This document shows positions 6,777-14,434 of a DNA stretch of 33,633 nucleotides, piece by piece (position 1 is the first letter of the stretch; each line of letters begins with the position of its first letter). The notes under the pieces were generated by a model. That model searched no databases. It was not told where the DNA came from and saw nothing but the letters and a program-made list of their open reading frames with translations. The position numbers and the translations under genes are program-made. This DNA comes from Streptomyces muensis (lineage in GTDB: Bacteria > Actinomycetota > Actinomycetes > Streptomycetales > Streptomycetaceae), in contig NZ_JAKEIP010000077.1 in NCBI RefSeq assembly GCF_021474425.1, forward strand, positions 1-33,633, given 5' to 3'.

Positions 6777-7637
6777 TCAGTCCCGTCCACCGGCCGCCCC
6801 GATCAGCTCGGACACCTTCACGAACCGGAACCCCCTCGCGCGCAGCTCGGGCACGACCCGCCGGACCACCCGCTCGGTCGTCGGAGCGGCGCTGCGCGTG
6901 CAGTGCAGGACGACCACGGACCCCGGCCGCACGCCGTCCAGCACCTCCTGGGTGACCGCGCGGGCGTCCGTCGCGAACGCGTCCCCGCTCACCACGTCCC
7001 ACTGCACGGCGGTGACACCGACCGCGGCGAGCGCCTTCAGGGCGCGCCGGTCGTAGCAGCCCCCGGGAAACCGGAAGTACGGCATCGGGTCACGGATGCC
7101 CACCTTCCGGAACGCGGCGTAGGCCCGTTCCACGTCGGCCCGCATCCGCTCCGCACCGACCGTCGGCAGCCCGTAGCAGTCGTCGGTGAAGGCGTAGTGG
7201 CTGTAGGAGTGGTTGGCCACCTCGAAGAGCGGATCCCGTCCGATGGACCGGGCCTGCCGCGGGTACTCCTCGGCCCACCGCCCGGTCATGAACACGGTCG
7301 CCGGCACCTTCAACTCCCGCAGCGCCGCCACGAGCCCCGGATTGTCGAACCGTTCCCCGCGCGCGGCCCGCGCCCCCTGACCGGCGGTCATGTCGGCGTC
7401 GAAGGTGAGCGCCACCGTCTTGTCCGCGGTCTGCGGGCCGTGCTCGAAGACCGGGGTCAGACCGGCGGGGCCGGGGGCGAGGGTCGGAGGTCCGGCCGAG
7501 GGTGAGGCGGTGACGGCGGCGCTGGGGGCCGGGTGGGGAGCGCGGGTGGCCTCGGGCGCCCCGCACGCGGCGAGCCCGCTCAGGGCCGCGCTCGCGGCAC
7601 AGACGGCAGCGATATGTCGTACAAGTGTGATCACCAC
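6777..7637 (-). CDS. Polysaccharide deacetylase (NodB-type) lipoprotein
   Basis: The 286-aa protein starts with a lipoprotein signal whose lipobox LAAC puts the lipidated Cys at residue 25, followed by a Pro/Ala/Ser linker to about residue 65. The catalytic domain shows the NodB motifs: TFDAD (motif 1, with the general base and metal Asp), HSYSHY (metal-binding His pair), RFPGGCYD (motif 3), DVVSGDAF and VVLHCT. Such enzymes remove acetyl groups from N-acetylglucosamine polymers; on the outer face of the membrane the likely substrate is peptidoglycan or another wall glycan (inference). Two adjacent GTG codons at 7637 and 7634 could start it; either leaves the signal intact. Confidence 0.85.
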   Translation of the reverse strand: MVITLVRHIAAVCAASAALSGLAACGAPEATRAPHPAPSAAVTASPSAGPPTLAPGPAGLTPVFEHGPQTADKTVALTFDADMTAGQGARAARGERFDNPGLVAALRELKVPATVFMTGRWAEEYPRQARSIGRDPLFEVANHSYSHYAFTDDCYGLPTVGAERMRADVERAYAAFRKVGIRDPMPYFRFPGGCYDRRALKALAAVGVTAVQWDVVSGDAFATDARAVTQEVLDGVRPGSVVVLHCTRSAAPTTERVVRRVVPELRARGFRFVKVSELIGAAGGRD

Positions 7638-7755
7638 ATGAAAGATATGGGGATCAGATGGACATATCGGTGCGAGTGTGGGCGTGCCGGATCTGTGTCA
7701 CCCGCCCGGCGGGACCGGACCTCTCGGGGCTTGGCAGCGCCTTGTCGGCGTCTTC

Positions 7756-9177
7756 TCAGTCGGTGCGCGTGCAGCGGCCCGTCGGTGCGGTGGCCGGAGG
7801 GCGGCACTGGAGGGCGTACTCGGTCGCGTTGGCGCTGACATAGCGGCCGATGCAGGTGTTCGGCGAGGTGCGGCCGCGTTCGGCGCAGAAGGTCAGGGCG
7901 GCGCGGCCGTCGGAGAAGGGGCCGGGGGCGTAGAAGACCCAGTAGCCGGGGCGCAGGGAGGCGTGGTCGTCGCTGCGCAGGACGGTGGTCTCCGGGACGG
8001 ACTGGCGCAGGACGGCGAGCCGGCGGTCGCGGTTGGCGGTGCCGGCTGAGACGGGTTCGGAGTGGAGCTGGGCGATCCAGCGGTCGCCGGCCGGGGTCGG
8101 GGTCGGTTTTTGCTTTGCCGGGGCAGTGGTGGCCGGTGGGGGTGTCGTGGCGCGGGACTTGTCGTCGCCGCCCGTGTCGCCGAGGCGGACGGTGAGGATG
8201 AGCGCCGTCGCTGTAGCGACTGCCAACGCCGTGGCCGCGGCCACCATGAGGGGAGTGCGGCGACGGGGTCTGTCCACGCCCGTGGGGACCGTGGGGTGCG
8301 GGGTGTCCACCCGGGTGGGCGTCGGGCGCGGGGCCACGGAGGTCGCCGTCGGCAGGGCGGCCCGGTCCGGTGTCGTGCCCGCTTCCACCTGCGCCAGCAT
8401 CGCGTCCAGCCGGGCGGCGTCCGGGCGCGCGGCCGGATCGCGGACCAGCAGGGCTTCGAGCACCGGCGTCAGCGGGCCCGAGCGGGTCGGTGGCGGGAGC
8501 GGGTCGTCGAGTACGGCGGCCAGGGTGGCGAGGGTGGTGGGGCGGCGCAGCGGGCTGACGCCCTCGACGCACACGTACAGCACCACGCCCAGCGACCACA
8601 GGTCGGCCGCCGGGCCGTCGTCGTGGCCCCGGATCCGTTCCGGCGCCATGTACTCGGGCGACCCGACGAACTCGCCCGTGGCCGTGAGGCCCGTGGTGCC
8701 CTGGAGGGCGGCGATGCCGAAGTCGGTGAGGACGGCGTCGCCGTCGGGGCGCAGGAGGATGTTGGCGGGCTTGACGTCCCGGTGCTGGATGCCCGCCGCG
8801 TGCGCGGCCCGCAGTGCGGCGAGCACCTGTCGGCCGAGCCGGGCCGCCGCCGTCGGAGTCAGCGTGCCGTCGTCCAGCCGCCGTTGCAGCGAGACGCCCG
8901 GCACCAGCTCCATCACGATCCACGGATGCGGCTCGGCGGCCACGATCTGATGGACCGTCACCACGTGCGGATGGCTCAGCCGCGCCAGCGCCCGCGCCTC
9001 GCGCAGCACCCGCTCGCGCATCACGCCGACCGTGTCCGCGTCGGACCGCACCGCCTTGAGGGCGACCTCGCGGTCGAGCACCGTGTCGCGAGCCCGCCAC
9101 ACGGTGCCCATTCCGCCACTGCCGAGCCGTTCCACCAGCTCGAACCGGCCGTCGACGAGATCCCCCGGAGCGTTCAT
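7756..9177 (-). CDS. Membrane Ser/Thr protein kinase with extracellular C-terminal domain
   Basis: The 473-aa protein has a complete Hanks-type kinase domain in residues 11-265: glycine loop GSGGMGTVW (19-27), catalytic Lys41, HRDVKPAN with Asp134, DFG at 152-154, and the activation-loop stretch FVGSPEYMAPERIRG. A Pro/Thr-rich juxtamembrane linker leads to one transmembrane helix at about 310-332. A Thr/Pro spacer and an outer domain of about 100 residues with several Cys follow (CAERGR, NTCIG, LQCRPP, GRCTRTD). There are no PASTA repeats, so it is not the PknB-type wall sensor. It lies 31 bases downstream of the PhoX gene on the same strand, so co-transcription is likely. The ligand and substrates are unknown. 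Confidence 0.9.
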   Translation of the reverse strand: MNAPGDLVDGRFELVERLGSGGMGTVWRARDTVLDREVALKAVRSDADTVGVMRERVLREARALARLSHPHVVTVHQIVAAEPHPWIVMELVPGVSLQRRLDDGTLTPTAAARLGRQVLAALRAAHAAGIQHRDVKPANILLRPDGDAVLTDFGIAALQGTTGLTATGEFVGSPEYMAPERIRGHDDGPAADLWSLGVVLYVCVEGVSPLRRPTTLATLAAVLDDPLPPPTRSGPLTPVLEALLVRDPAARPDAARLDAMLAQVEAGTTPDRAALPTATSVAPRPTPTRVDTPHPTVPTGVDRPRRRTPLMVAAATALAVATATALILTVRLGDTGGDDKSRATTPPPATTAPAKQKPTPTPAGDRWIAQLHSEPVSAGTANRDRRLAVLRQSVPETTVLRSDDHASLRPGYWVFYAPGPFSDGRAALTFCAERGRTSPNTCIGRYVSANATEYALQCRPPATAPTGRCTRTD

Positions 9178-9208
9178 GCCGCCCAGGTTAGAGGACCCGT
9201 CGAAGCAC

Positions 9209-10597
9209 CTATCCGCGCCAGGGTCCCGTCACCGCGAACGTCGTGCCCGGCGTGTAGCAGTTCACGTACATCGTCCCGCCGTCCGGGGAGAAGGTGACCC
9301 CGGCGAACTCGCCCCACTCCGGTTCCTGGGGCGTCCCGATGTTCTGGGCGTTGCGGGCCATCGCGTAGACCTCGCCGCGTCGTGTCACACCGTAGACGTG
9401 CTGGGCGCCGTTGCCGTCCTCGCACACCATGAGCCCGCCGCTGGGGGCGAGACAGATGTTGTCCGGGGACTCGCCGGGCAGTTGGAGATCGGTGTCGGGG
9501 CCGAAGACGATCACCAGGGTGAGGCGCCGCTCGGCGGGGTCGTAGCGCCAGATCTGCCCGTAGTGGTCCGCCGCCGAGCCCTCCGCTCTGCGGGCGAAGG
9601 ACGACACGAAATAGACGGACCGGCCGCCCCAGTAGCAGCCCTCCAGCTTCTGCGCGTGGGTGATGCCCTTCGGGCCGAAGTCCTGGTGGCGGATGGGGGT
9701 CCCGGCGGCGAGCGGGTCCGGTACGTCGACCCACTCGATGTTCCGGAAGCTCGCGCCCGTCTCCTGGATCGAGGAGAGGTCGGGGACGCCCGGTACCCGC
9801 ATCGCCTGGAGGCGGCCGCCCGCACGCAGGGTGCCGAGGCCGCCGTGCGGCTGGTGCGGCAGGAAGCGGTAGAAGAGGCCGAAGGGCTTCTCGAAGGCGT
9901 CCTCGGTCTCGTAGACGATGCCGCGCCGCGGGTCCACCGCGATGGCCTCGTGCTGGAAGCGGCCCATCGCGGTCAGCGGGACCGCGCCCGAGCGGTGGGG
10001 GTCGGCCGGGTCGACCTCGAAGATGAAGCCGTGGTCCTTGGTGTAGCCGTTGGTGCCGGCCCGGTCCTCGGTCTCCTCGCAGGTCAGCCAGGTTCCCCAG
10101 GGCGTGGGCCCGCCCGCGCAGTTGACGGCCGTACCGGCGATGCCGACCCGCTCGGACAGCACACGGCCCCGGGAGTCCAGCGTCAGGGCCGTACAGCCGC
10201 CCTTGCCGGCCGGGTCGTAGGTGAGGCCCTCGACCGTCGGGACGGGAACCCTGCCGTCGGCGCGGTTCTCGTGGTTGCGGACCAGATGCACGCGGCCGTG
10301 CCTGCCGCGCAGGGCCGTCATGCCGTCGTGGTTGGAGGGGACCAGGCCCTCGCCGGAGCGCAGCCGGTCGCCCTCGCGGGACAGCACCCGGTAGCGGAAA
10401 CCTTCCGGCAGATCGAGCAGGCCCTTCGGGTCGGGGACCAGCGGGCCGTATCCGGTGTGGCCGAGGTTCTGTGCGGCCGCGGTGCCCGCGAAGAGCTCGG
10501 TGAGATTGCCGGCGAAAGCGATCGAGACGCCCAACGCGCCGGTGCGGGCGAGGAGTCGACGACGTGACGTACCGTCGGTGGTGGTGTTCTCGGGCAT
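9209..10597 (-). CDS. PhoX/DUF839 family phosphatase, Tat-exported
   Basis: The 462-aa protein opens with a twin-arginine signal (TSRRRLLART near residue 10, hydrophobic core, then AAAQN). It continues as a beta-propeller typical of PhoX/DUF839 proteins, with motifs such as GLVPSNHDGMTAL, LVRNHENR, NCAGGPTPWGTWLTCEET, RFQHEAIAVDP and a closing SPDNICLAPSGGLMVCEDG. PhoX enzymes are Ca/Fe-dependent extracellular phosphomonoesterases; the E-T and N-C-A-G motifs of the active site are visible. The ATG at 10597 is preceded by AGGAAGG 8 nt upstream. A possible PHO-box-like element lies upstream but is too weak to assert. The kinase gene follows closely. Confidence 0.85.
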   Translation of the reverse strand: MPENTTTDGTSRRRLLARTGALGVSIAFAGNLTELFAGTAAAQNLGHTGYGPLVPDPKGLLDLPEGFRYRVLSREGDRLRSGEGLVPSNHDGMTALRGRHGRVHLVRNHENRADGRVPVPTVEGLTYDPAGKGGCTALTLDSRGRVLSERVGIAGTAVNCAGGPTPWGTWLTCEETEDRAGTNGYTKDHGFIFEVDPADPHRSGAVPLTAMGRFQHEAIAVDPRRGIVYETEDAFEKPFGLFYRFLPHQPHGGLGTLRAGGRLQAMRVPGVPDLSSIQETGASFRNIEWVDVPDPLAAGTPIRHQDFGPKGITHAQKLEGCYWGGRSVYFVSSFARRAEGSAADHYGQIWRYDPAERRLTLVIVFGPDTDLQLPGESPDNICLAPSGGLMVCEDGNGAQHVYGVTRRGEVYAMARNAQNIGTPQEPEWGEFAGVTFSPDGGTMYVNCYTPGTTFAVTGPWRG

Positions 10598-10687
10598 GGG
10601 GAAACCTTCCTGCTGGCGGACAGGAACTGTGACCCCGCCGTGTCTATCACCTGGTGCGGGTCGCGGGAACCACGCGCGTAGCTCGTG

Positions 10688-11629
10688 TCACTTCCCCGTG
10701 GCGTCCTCGATGATGTCCTCGATCGTCCGCTCGACATCCCGCTGGGCCGTGGGCTCGACATCCCGCTGGGCCGTGGGCTCGACGGCCGGATGGGCGTCCT
10801 TGTCGGCAGCGGAGCCCTCCAGGGCCTTGCCCGCGTTCGGCTCCGGGGTGCGCTTGACGTGGCGCTCGTCGTCCTCGCCCCGCTCGAGGAAGCGGAGCAG
10901 CTCCACCGGGATGGGCAGGACCAGGGTGGAGTTCTTCTCCGCCGCCACCGCCATCACCGTCTGCAGCAGCCGCAACTGGAGTGCGGAGGGCGCGTCGGCC
11001 ATCTGGTGAGCGGCCTCGGCCAGCTTCTTGGACGCCTGGAGCTCGGCGTCCGCGTTGATGATCCGGGCCCGCCGCTCGCGGTCCGCCTCGGCCTGCCGGG
11101 CCATGGAGCGCTTCATCGTGTCCGGCAGGGACACGTCCTTGATCTCGACGCGGTCCACCTGCACGCCCCAGCCGATGGCCGGGCTGTCGATCATCAGTTC
11201 AAGGCCCTGGTTGAGCTTCTCGCGATTGGAGAGCAGATCGTCGAGATCGCTCTTGCCGATGATGGAACGCAACGATGTCTGCGCCATCTGAGACACCGCG
11301 TACTTGTAGTCCTCGACCTTGATGAGCGCGCTCGCCGGGTCGACCACCTTGAAGTACACGACCGCGTCCACACGCACGGTCACGTTGTCGCGGGTGATGC
11401 CCTCCTGGGCCGGCACCGGCAACGTGACGATCTGCATGTTGACCTTGTGCAGCCGGTCCACGATCGGAACGATCAAGGTGAATCCGGGGGGCCGTACCTC
11501 CCCTGCCAGCCGTCCGAGCCGGAGGACCACCCCACGCTCGTACTGTTTGACGACCCGCGCGGCGGCCGCCACGTACACCAGGCCCGCGGCACCCACTCCC
11601 GCCGCTGCGCCCAGCAGCTCCTCCAGCAT
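10688..11629 (-). CDS. Slipin / SPFH (band 7) domain membrane protein
   Basis: This 313-aa stomatin-like protein has an N-terminal membrane helix (residues about 5-23), then the SPFH core beginning VKQYERGVVLRLGRL and continuing through PPGFTLIVPIVDRLHKV, ALIKVEDYKYAVSQMAQTSL and GWGVQVDRVEIKDV. A coiled coil follows (RQAEADRERRARIINADAEL). Slipins scaffold membrane microdomains. The C-terminal tail is acidic and contains a duplicated octapeptide PTAQRDVE encoded by a 24-bp tandem repeat. The ATG at 11629 has GAGGAGG 5 nt upstream. There is no NfeD-type protease partner next to it. A strong terminator (11689-11720) separates it from the SulP gene upstream, so it has its own promoter. Confidence 0.9.
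   Translation of the reverse strand: MLEELLGAAAGVGAAGLVYVAAAARVVKQYERGVVLRLGRLAGEVRPPGFTLIVPIVDRLHKVNMQIVTLPVPAQEGITRDNVTVRVDAVVYFKVVDPASALIKVEDYKYAVSQMAQTSLRSIIGKSDLDDLLSNREKLNQGLELMIDSPAIGWGVQVDRVEIKDVSLPDTMKRSMARQAEADRERRARIINADAELQASKKLAEAAHQMADAPSALQLRLLQTVMAVAAEKNSTLVLPIPVELLRFLERGEDDERHVKRTPEPNAGKALEGSAADKDAHPAVEPTAQRDVEPTAQRDVERTIEDIIEDATGK
10731..10783. repeat. 24-bp tandem repeat in slipin 3' end
   Basis: Two exact 24-bp units (10731-10754 and 10755-10778) are followed by the first five bases of a third. They encode PTAQRDVE twice in the acidic tail of the slipin. Copy-number variation between strains is likely. Confidence 0.8.
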
Positions 11630-11688
11630 GACGACCTCCTCGCCGACGGCTGTCCGAGGTCTGCTCCTTGCAACGATATGCCCGGCGT

Positions 11689-11720
11689 CTGGTCCGGGGC
11701 CATGCCCGGCCCCGGACCAG
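11689..11720 (-). terminator. Strong hairpin terminator after SulP gene
   Basis: A 13-bp perfect stem (CTGGTCCGGGGCC / GGCCCCGGACCAG) with a 6-nt loop lies 14 bases beyond the SulP stop codon. It ends the carbonic anhydrase-SulP transcript. Confidence 0.8.
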
Positions 11721-11734
11721 AGGTCATACGGCGG

Positions 11735-13201
11735 TCAGGACGAGGTGACCCGCACCGGTTCGGTGCCCACCGCGCTGTGCCGCTCGGCCCAGTTCTCCAG
11801 GGCCGTACGGAAGGCGTGGTCCAGGTGGTGCACCTCGGACAGGTGCAGCTCCACCGGGCGGTCCTGGGGCAGCGACTCCAGGCTGTCGAGGATCTTCGGC
11901 AGCCGCAGGAAGGTCGCGTTGCCCGACAGGCACACCTGGATCGGTCCGGCGCCCTTGTCGACGATCTCCAGCTTCACGTGCGAGGCCTCCCAGGCGGTCT
12001 TGGCGACCGACAGGGCCAGACCGATGAGCACGCCCTCGAACATGTTCACCGCGACGATGGAGACGGCGGTGACGACGAGGATCAGCGCCTCGCCCCGGTG
12101 ACCTCGCCACAGGGAGACGATCCCGCGGAAGGGGATCAGCTTGAAGCCCGCGTGGACCAGGATGCCGGCCAGGGCGGGGATCGGGATCAGCGCCAGCGTG
12201 GCGGGCAGCAGCGCCGCGAACAGCAGCAGCCACACGCCGTGCAGCACCCGGGACGCCTTGGTCCTCGCGCCCGCCTGGACGTTGGCGGAGCTGCGCACGA
12301 TGACCGCGGTCATCGGCAGCGCGCCGAGGGCGCCGCAGACCGCGTTGCCCGCGCCCTGCGCCATCAGCTCCTTGTCGTACTCGGTCCGCGGACCGTCGTG
12401 CAGCCGGTCCACGGCCGCCGCGCTGAACAGCGACTCGGCCGACGCGATGAGTGTGAAGGCGACGATCGTGGCCAGCACGCCGACGTTCGCCAGCTCGCCG
12501 AAGGCGTCCGCACCGGGCGGCTGGATGGAGCCCAGCAGACCCTTGACCTCGACCGTGGCGACCGGCAGGGAGAACACGGCGGCCACGGCCGTCGCCAGCC
12601 CTACCGCGGCGAGCGGACCGGGAACCGTACGCACCTGGCGCGGCATCCGCTTCCACAGCACCAGTACGGCGATGGTGCCGGCGCCCAGTCCGATCGAGGC
12701 CAGCGCCTCGGTGTTCTGGGCGGCGTCGACGAGCGCGCCGGGCAGTCCGGCTATCTTCTCCAGGCCCGAGGCGGGCGCCTTGGCGTCCGCGACCGAGTAG
12801 AGCTGTCCGGCGATGAGCACCAGGCCGATGCCGGCCAGCATGCCCTCGACGACGGAGACGGAGATGGCCCGGAACCAGCGCCCCAGCTTCAGGGCACCCA
12901 TGAGGAGCTGGAGCAGACCGGTTGCGAGCACCAGCACACCGAGGACCGGCAGCCCGAACTCGCGCACGGCCTCGAAGACCAGCACGGTCAGACCGGCGGC
13001 GGGTCCGGAGACCTGAAGGCTGCTGCCGCGCATCAGACCGGTGACGAGACCGCCGACGATGCCGGTGACGAGCCCGAGCTCGGCCGGCACCCCGGAGGCG
13101 ACGGCCACGCCGACGCACAGCGGCAGCGCGACCAGGAAGACGACCAACGAGGCGGCGAAGTCCTGCCGCAGGTGGGGGAACTTGGTCATCATGCCGATCA
13201 C
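11735..13201 (-). CDS. SulP family anion transporter with STAS domain (probable bicarbonate transporter)
   Basis: The 488-aa protein has the SulP transmembrane core (about residues 12-385), with the conserved opening DFAASLVVFLVALPLCVGVA and helix-rich segments such as SGPAAGLTVLVFEAVREFG, AESLFSAAAVDRLHDGPRT and GALPMTAVIVRSSANVQAG. A cytoplasmic STAS domain follows at about 400-488. SulP proteins carry sulfate, bicarbonate or dicarboxylates. Overlap with the carbonic anhydrase gene points to bicarbonate here (inference). The GTG at 13201 overlaps the carbonic anhydrase stop by four bases; the ATG at 13192 is an alternative start, shortening the protein by three residues. Confidence 0.9.
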   Translation of the reverse strand: MIGMMTKFPHLRQDFAASLVVFLVALPLCVGVAVASGVPAELGLVTGIVGGLVTGLMRGSSLQVSGPAAGLTVLVFEAVREFGLPVLGVLVLATGLLQLLMGALKLGRWFRAISVSVVEGMLAGIGLVLIAGQLYSVADAKAPASGLEKIAGLPGALVDAAQNTEALASIGLGAGTIAVLVLWKRMPRQVRTVPGPLAAVGLATAVAAVFSLPVATVEVKGLLGSIQPPGADAFGELANVGVLATIVAFTLIASAESLFSAAAVDRLHDGPRTEYDKELMAQGAGNAVCGALGALPMTAVIVRSSANVQAGARTKASRVLHGVWLLLFAALLPATLALIPIPALAGILVHAGFKLIPFRGIVSLWRGHRGEALILVVTAVSIVAVNMFEGVLIGLALSVAKTAWEASHVKLEIVDKGAGPIQVCLSGNATFLRLPKILDSLESLPQDRPVELHLSEVHHLDHAFRTALENWAERHSAVGTEPVRVTSS

Positions 13202-13776
13202 AGCGCCTCGAACGCGTCGGTCTCGGGGCTGTGGACGCGCACGGCGCCCCTGTGCACCTCGTAGTACCAGGCGTGCAGGTTCAGTTGACGCTCCTTCAGC
13301 TTCTTCTCGATGAACGGGTACGAGCGCAGCCGCAGCAGCTGCGCCAGTACGTGGGCCTGGACGCCCTCGGCGACCTCGGGGTCCTCGACGGTGCCCGCCG
13401 GGCGCGGATGGGCCTGCGCGAGCCAGTCGCGCACCGCCGGCACGGCGTCCAGGTCGTCGCCGCGCACCAGCGCGCCGACGGCACCGCAGTGGGAGTGGCC
13501 GCAGACCACGATGTCGCGGACGCCGAGGACCTCCACGGCGTACTCGATGGTGGCCGCCTCGCTGGTGGGGTGCGCGGAGGCGTAGGGCGGGACGATGTTG
13601 CCCGCGGTGCGCAGCTCGAAGAGCTCGCCGGGGCGGGCGCCCGTGATCAGGGCCGGTACGACCCGGGAGTCGGAGCAGGTGATGAACAGGACCTGCGGTG
13701 ACTGTCCTGCGGCCAGTTCGGCGAACTCCTCAGGGCGCTGTCCGAACGTACGGGCGTTGTCGATGAGGGGCTGCAT
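13198..13776 (-). CDS. Beta-class carbonic anhydrase
   Basis: The 192-aa enzyme interconverts CO2 and bicarbonate. Zinc ligands are visible as Cys34 and Asp36 in the CSDSR motif, and His94 and Cys97 in GHSHCGA; the catalytic Asp36-Arg38 pair is present. The usual AGNIVPP motif lies at 58-64, and the C-terminal part carries LHAWYYEVHRGAV. The length is typical of the family. An AGGAGG sequence lies upstream of the ATG at 13776. The stop overlaps the start of the SulP transporter, so enzyme and transporter are translationally coupled and probably supply or export bicarbonate together. Confidence 0.93.
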   Translation of the reverse strand: MQPLIDNARTFGQRPEEFAELAAGQSPQVLFITCSDSRVVPALITGARPGELFELRTAGNIVPPYASAHPTSEAATIEYAVEVLGVRDIVVCGHSHCGAVGALVRGDDLDAVPAVRDWLAQAHPRPAGTVEDPEVAEGVQAHVLAQLLRLRSYPFIEKKLKERQLNLHAWYYEVHRGAVRVHSPETDAFEAL

Positions 13777-13854
13777 GTGTGGTGACTCCTCCTGGCGCGC
13801 CGCATTGGCGCGTCGGGGTTTACATGACAGAGGTGGGGGGACCGCCGCCGCCTC

Positions 13855-14259
13855 TCAGCAGCGGAAGACCTGAAGCCCCGCGGGAGTGTGGGACGTCGAG
13901 GATCTCGACGTGCGCTGATGCGCGCCGCCGGGTGTGCCCGGCTGGTGCGCGGACGCGGGGTCCCGGGTGAGCAACGGTCGGTCGGGTGCCTGGGCTCCGG
14001 TGTCGGCGGAGCGCAGTTGGTCCCGGGTGCGCAGCGGGCCGGTCGGGTCCCCATTGCCCGACGGCATGCAGTGGCGAAGCGTGAGGGTCTCGTCGCGCAG
14101 GGCCTTGCCGGAGAGCTTGATTCCGGGCTGGGCCTTGGCCTCTGCCTTACTGGCCGTATGCGCGTGTGCGAAGGAAGTGCCGGGTGCGAAGAACTGGAGG
14201 GCGAGCAGGACGGCGGCGACGAGCGAAACCACGGTCCGTGCCGTCGTACCTCGGAACAC
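13855..14259 (-). CDS. Small secreted or membrane-anchored protein, unknown function
   Basis: With the GTG at 14259 the product is 134 aa: a short basic start (VFRGTTARTVV), a hydrophobic segment (SLVAAVLLALQFFAPGTSFA) and an AHA site. The outer part is rich in Ser, Thr, Pro and Arg and has two cysteines (LRHCMPSG and the terminal FRC). This start is preferred over the in-frame GTG at 14295 because GGAGG lies immediately upstream of it and the signal then begins at once. A candidate promoter (14282-14311) and a long inverted repeat (14330-14361) lie upstream. It is encoded between the carbonic anhydrase and zapE genes on the same strand. I do not recognise a family. Confidence 0.6.
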   Translation of the reverse strand: MFRGTTARTVVSLVAAVLLALQFFAPGTSFAHAHTASKAEAKAQPGIKLSGKALRDETLTLRHCMPSGNGDPTGPLRTRDQLRSADTGAQAPDRPLLTRDPASAHQPGTPGGAHQRTSRSSTSHTPAGLQVFRC

Positions 14260-14281
14260 GCGCCCCCCTCCAGACAGTCCG

Positions 14282-14322
14282 CACCTATCGTGCACGCCAA
14301 CGCTTGGTCAACCGTTGGTCAA
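14282..14322 (-). promoter_or_regulatory. Candidate promoter with duplicated TTGACCAA, 11-bp period
   Basis: On the minus strand TTGACC (14311-14306) is separated by 18 bases from TAGGTG (14287-14282), a fair match to the vegetative -35/-10 pattern. The implied 5' leader before the GTG at 14259 is about 15-20 bases. A second exact TTGACCAA lies 11 bp upstream (14322-14315), so one helical turn separates two identical octamers, as in direct-repeat operators of response regulators. Confidence 0.45.
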
Positions 14323-14329
14323 GAAACAC

Positions 14330-14361
14330 GTTAACCCGGCAAAGTTGTTTGCAGGGTTAAC
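14330..14361. promoter_or_regulatory. 32-bp near-perfect inverted repeat, operator or terminator
   Basis: The arms GTTAACCC and GGGTTAAC enclose a second inner pair, GCAAA and TTTGC, around a GTTG loop. Only one opposed pair (G/A) fails to match. It is AT-rich for this genome. It lies between the zapE stop (14435) and the secreted-protein promoter, so it could end zapE transcription or act as an operator for the downstream gene. Confidence 0.6.
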
Positions 14362-14434
14362 TTAGCGTTTCGAGCTGAAGAGAGCCTGAAATGCGCGGGT
14401 GGCTTGGCTTGAACCACCCCTTGACTGGGGGGAG

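Noticed and set aside
10598..10680. PHO box upstream of the PhoX-type gene
   Set aside because: GGTCACAGTTC/CTGTCCGCCAG only loosely fits the 11-bp direct-repeat pattern, too weak to claim.
10685..13264. Long plus-strand frame opposite the slipin, SulP and carbonic anhydrase genes
   Set aside because: The minus strand encodes three clear protein families here, and the plus-strand peptide is Arg/His/Gly/Asp-rich antisense noise.
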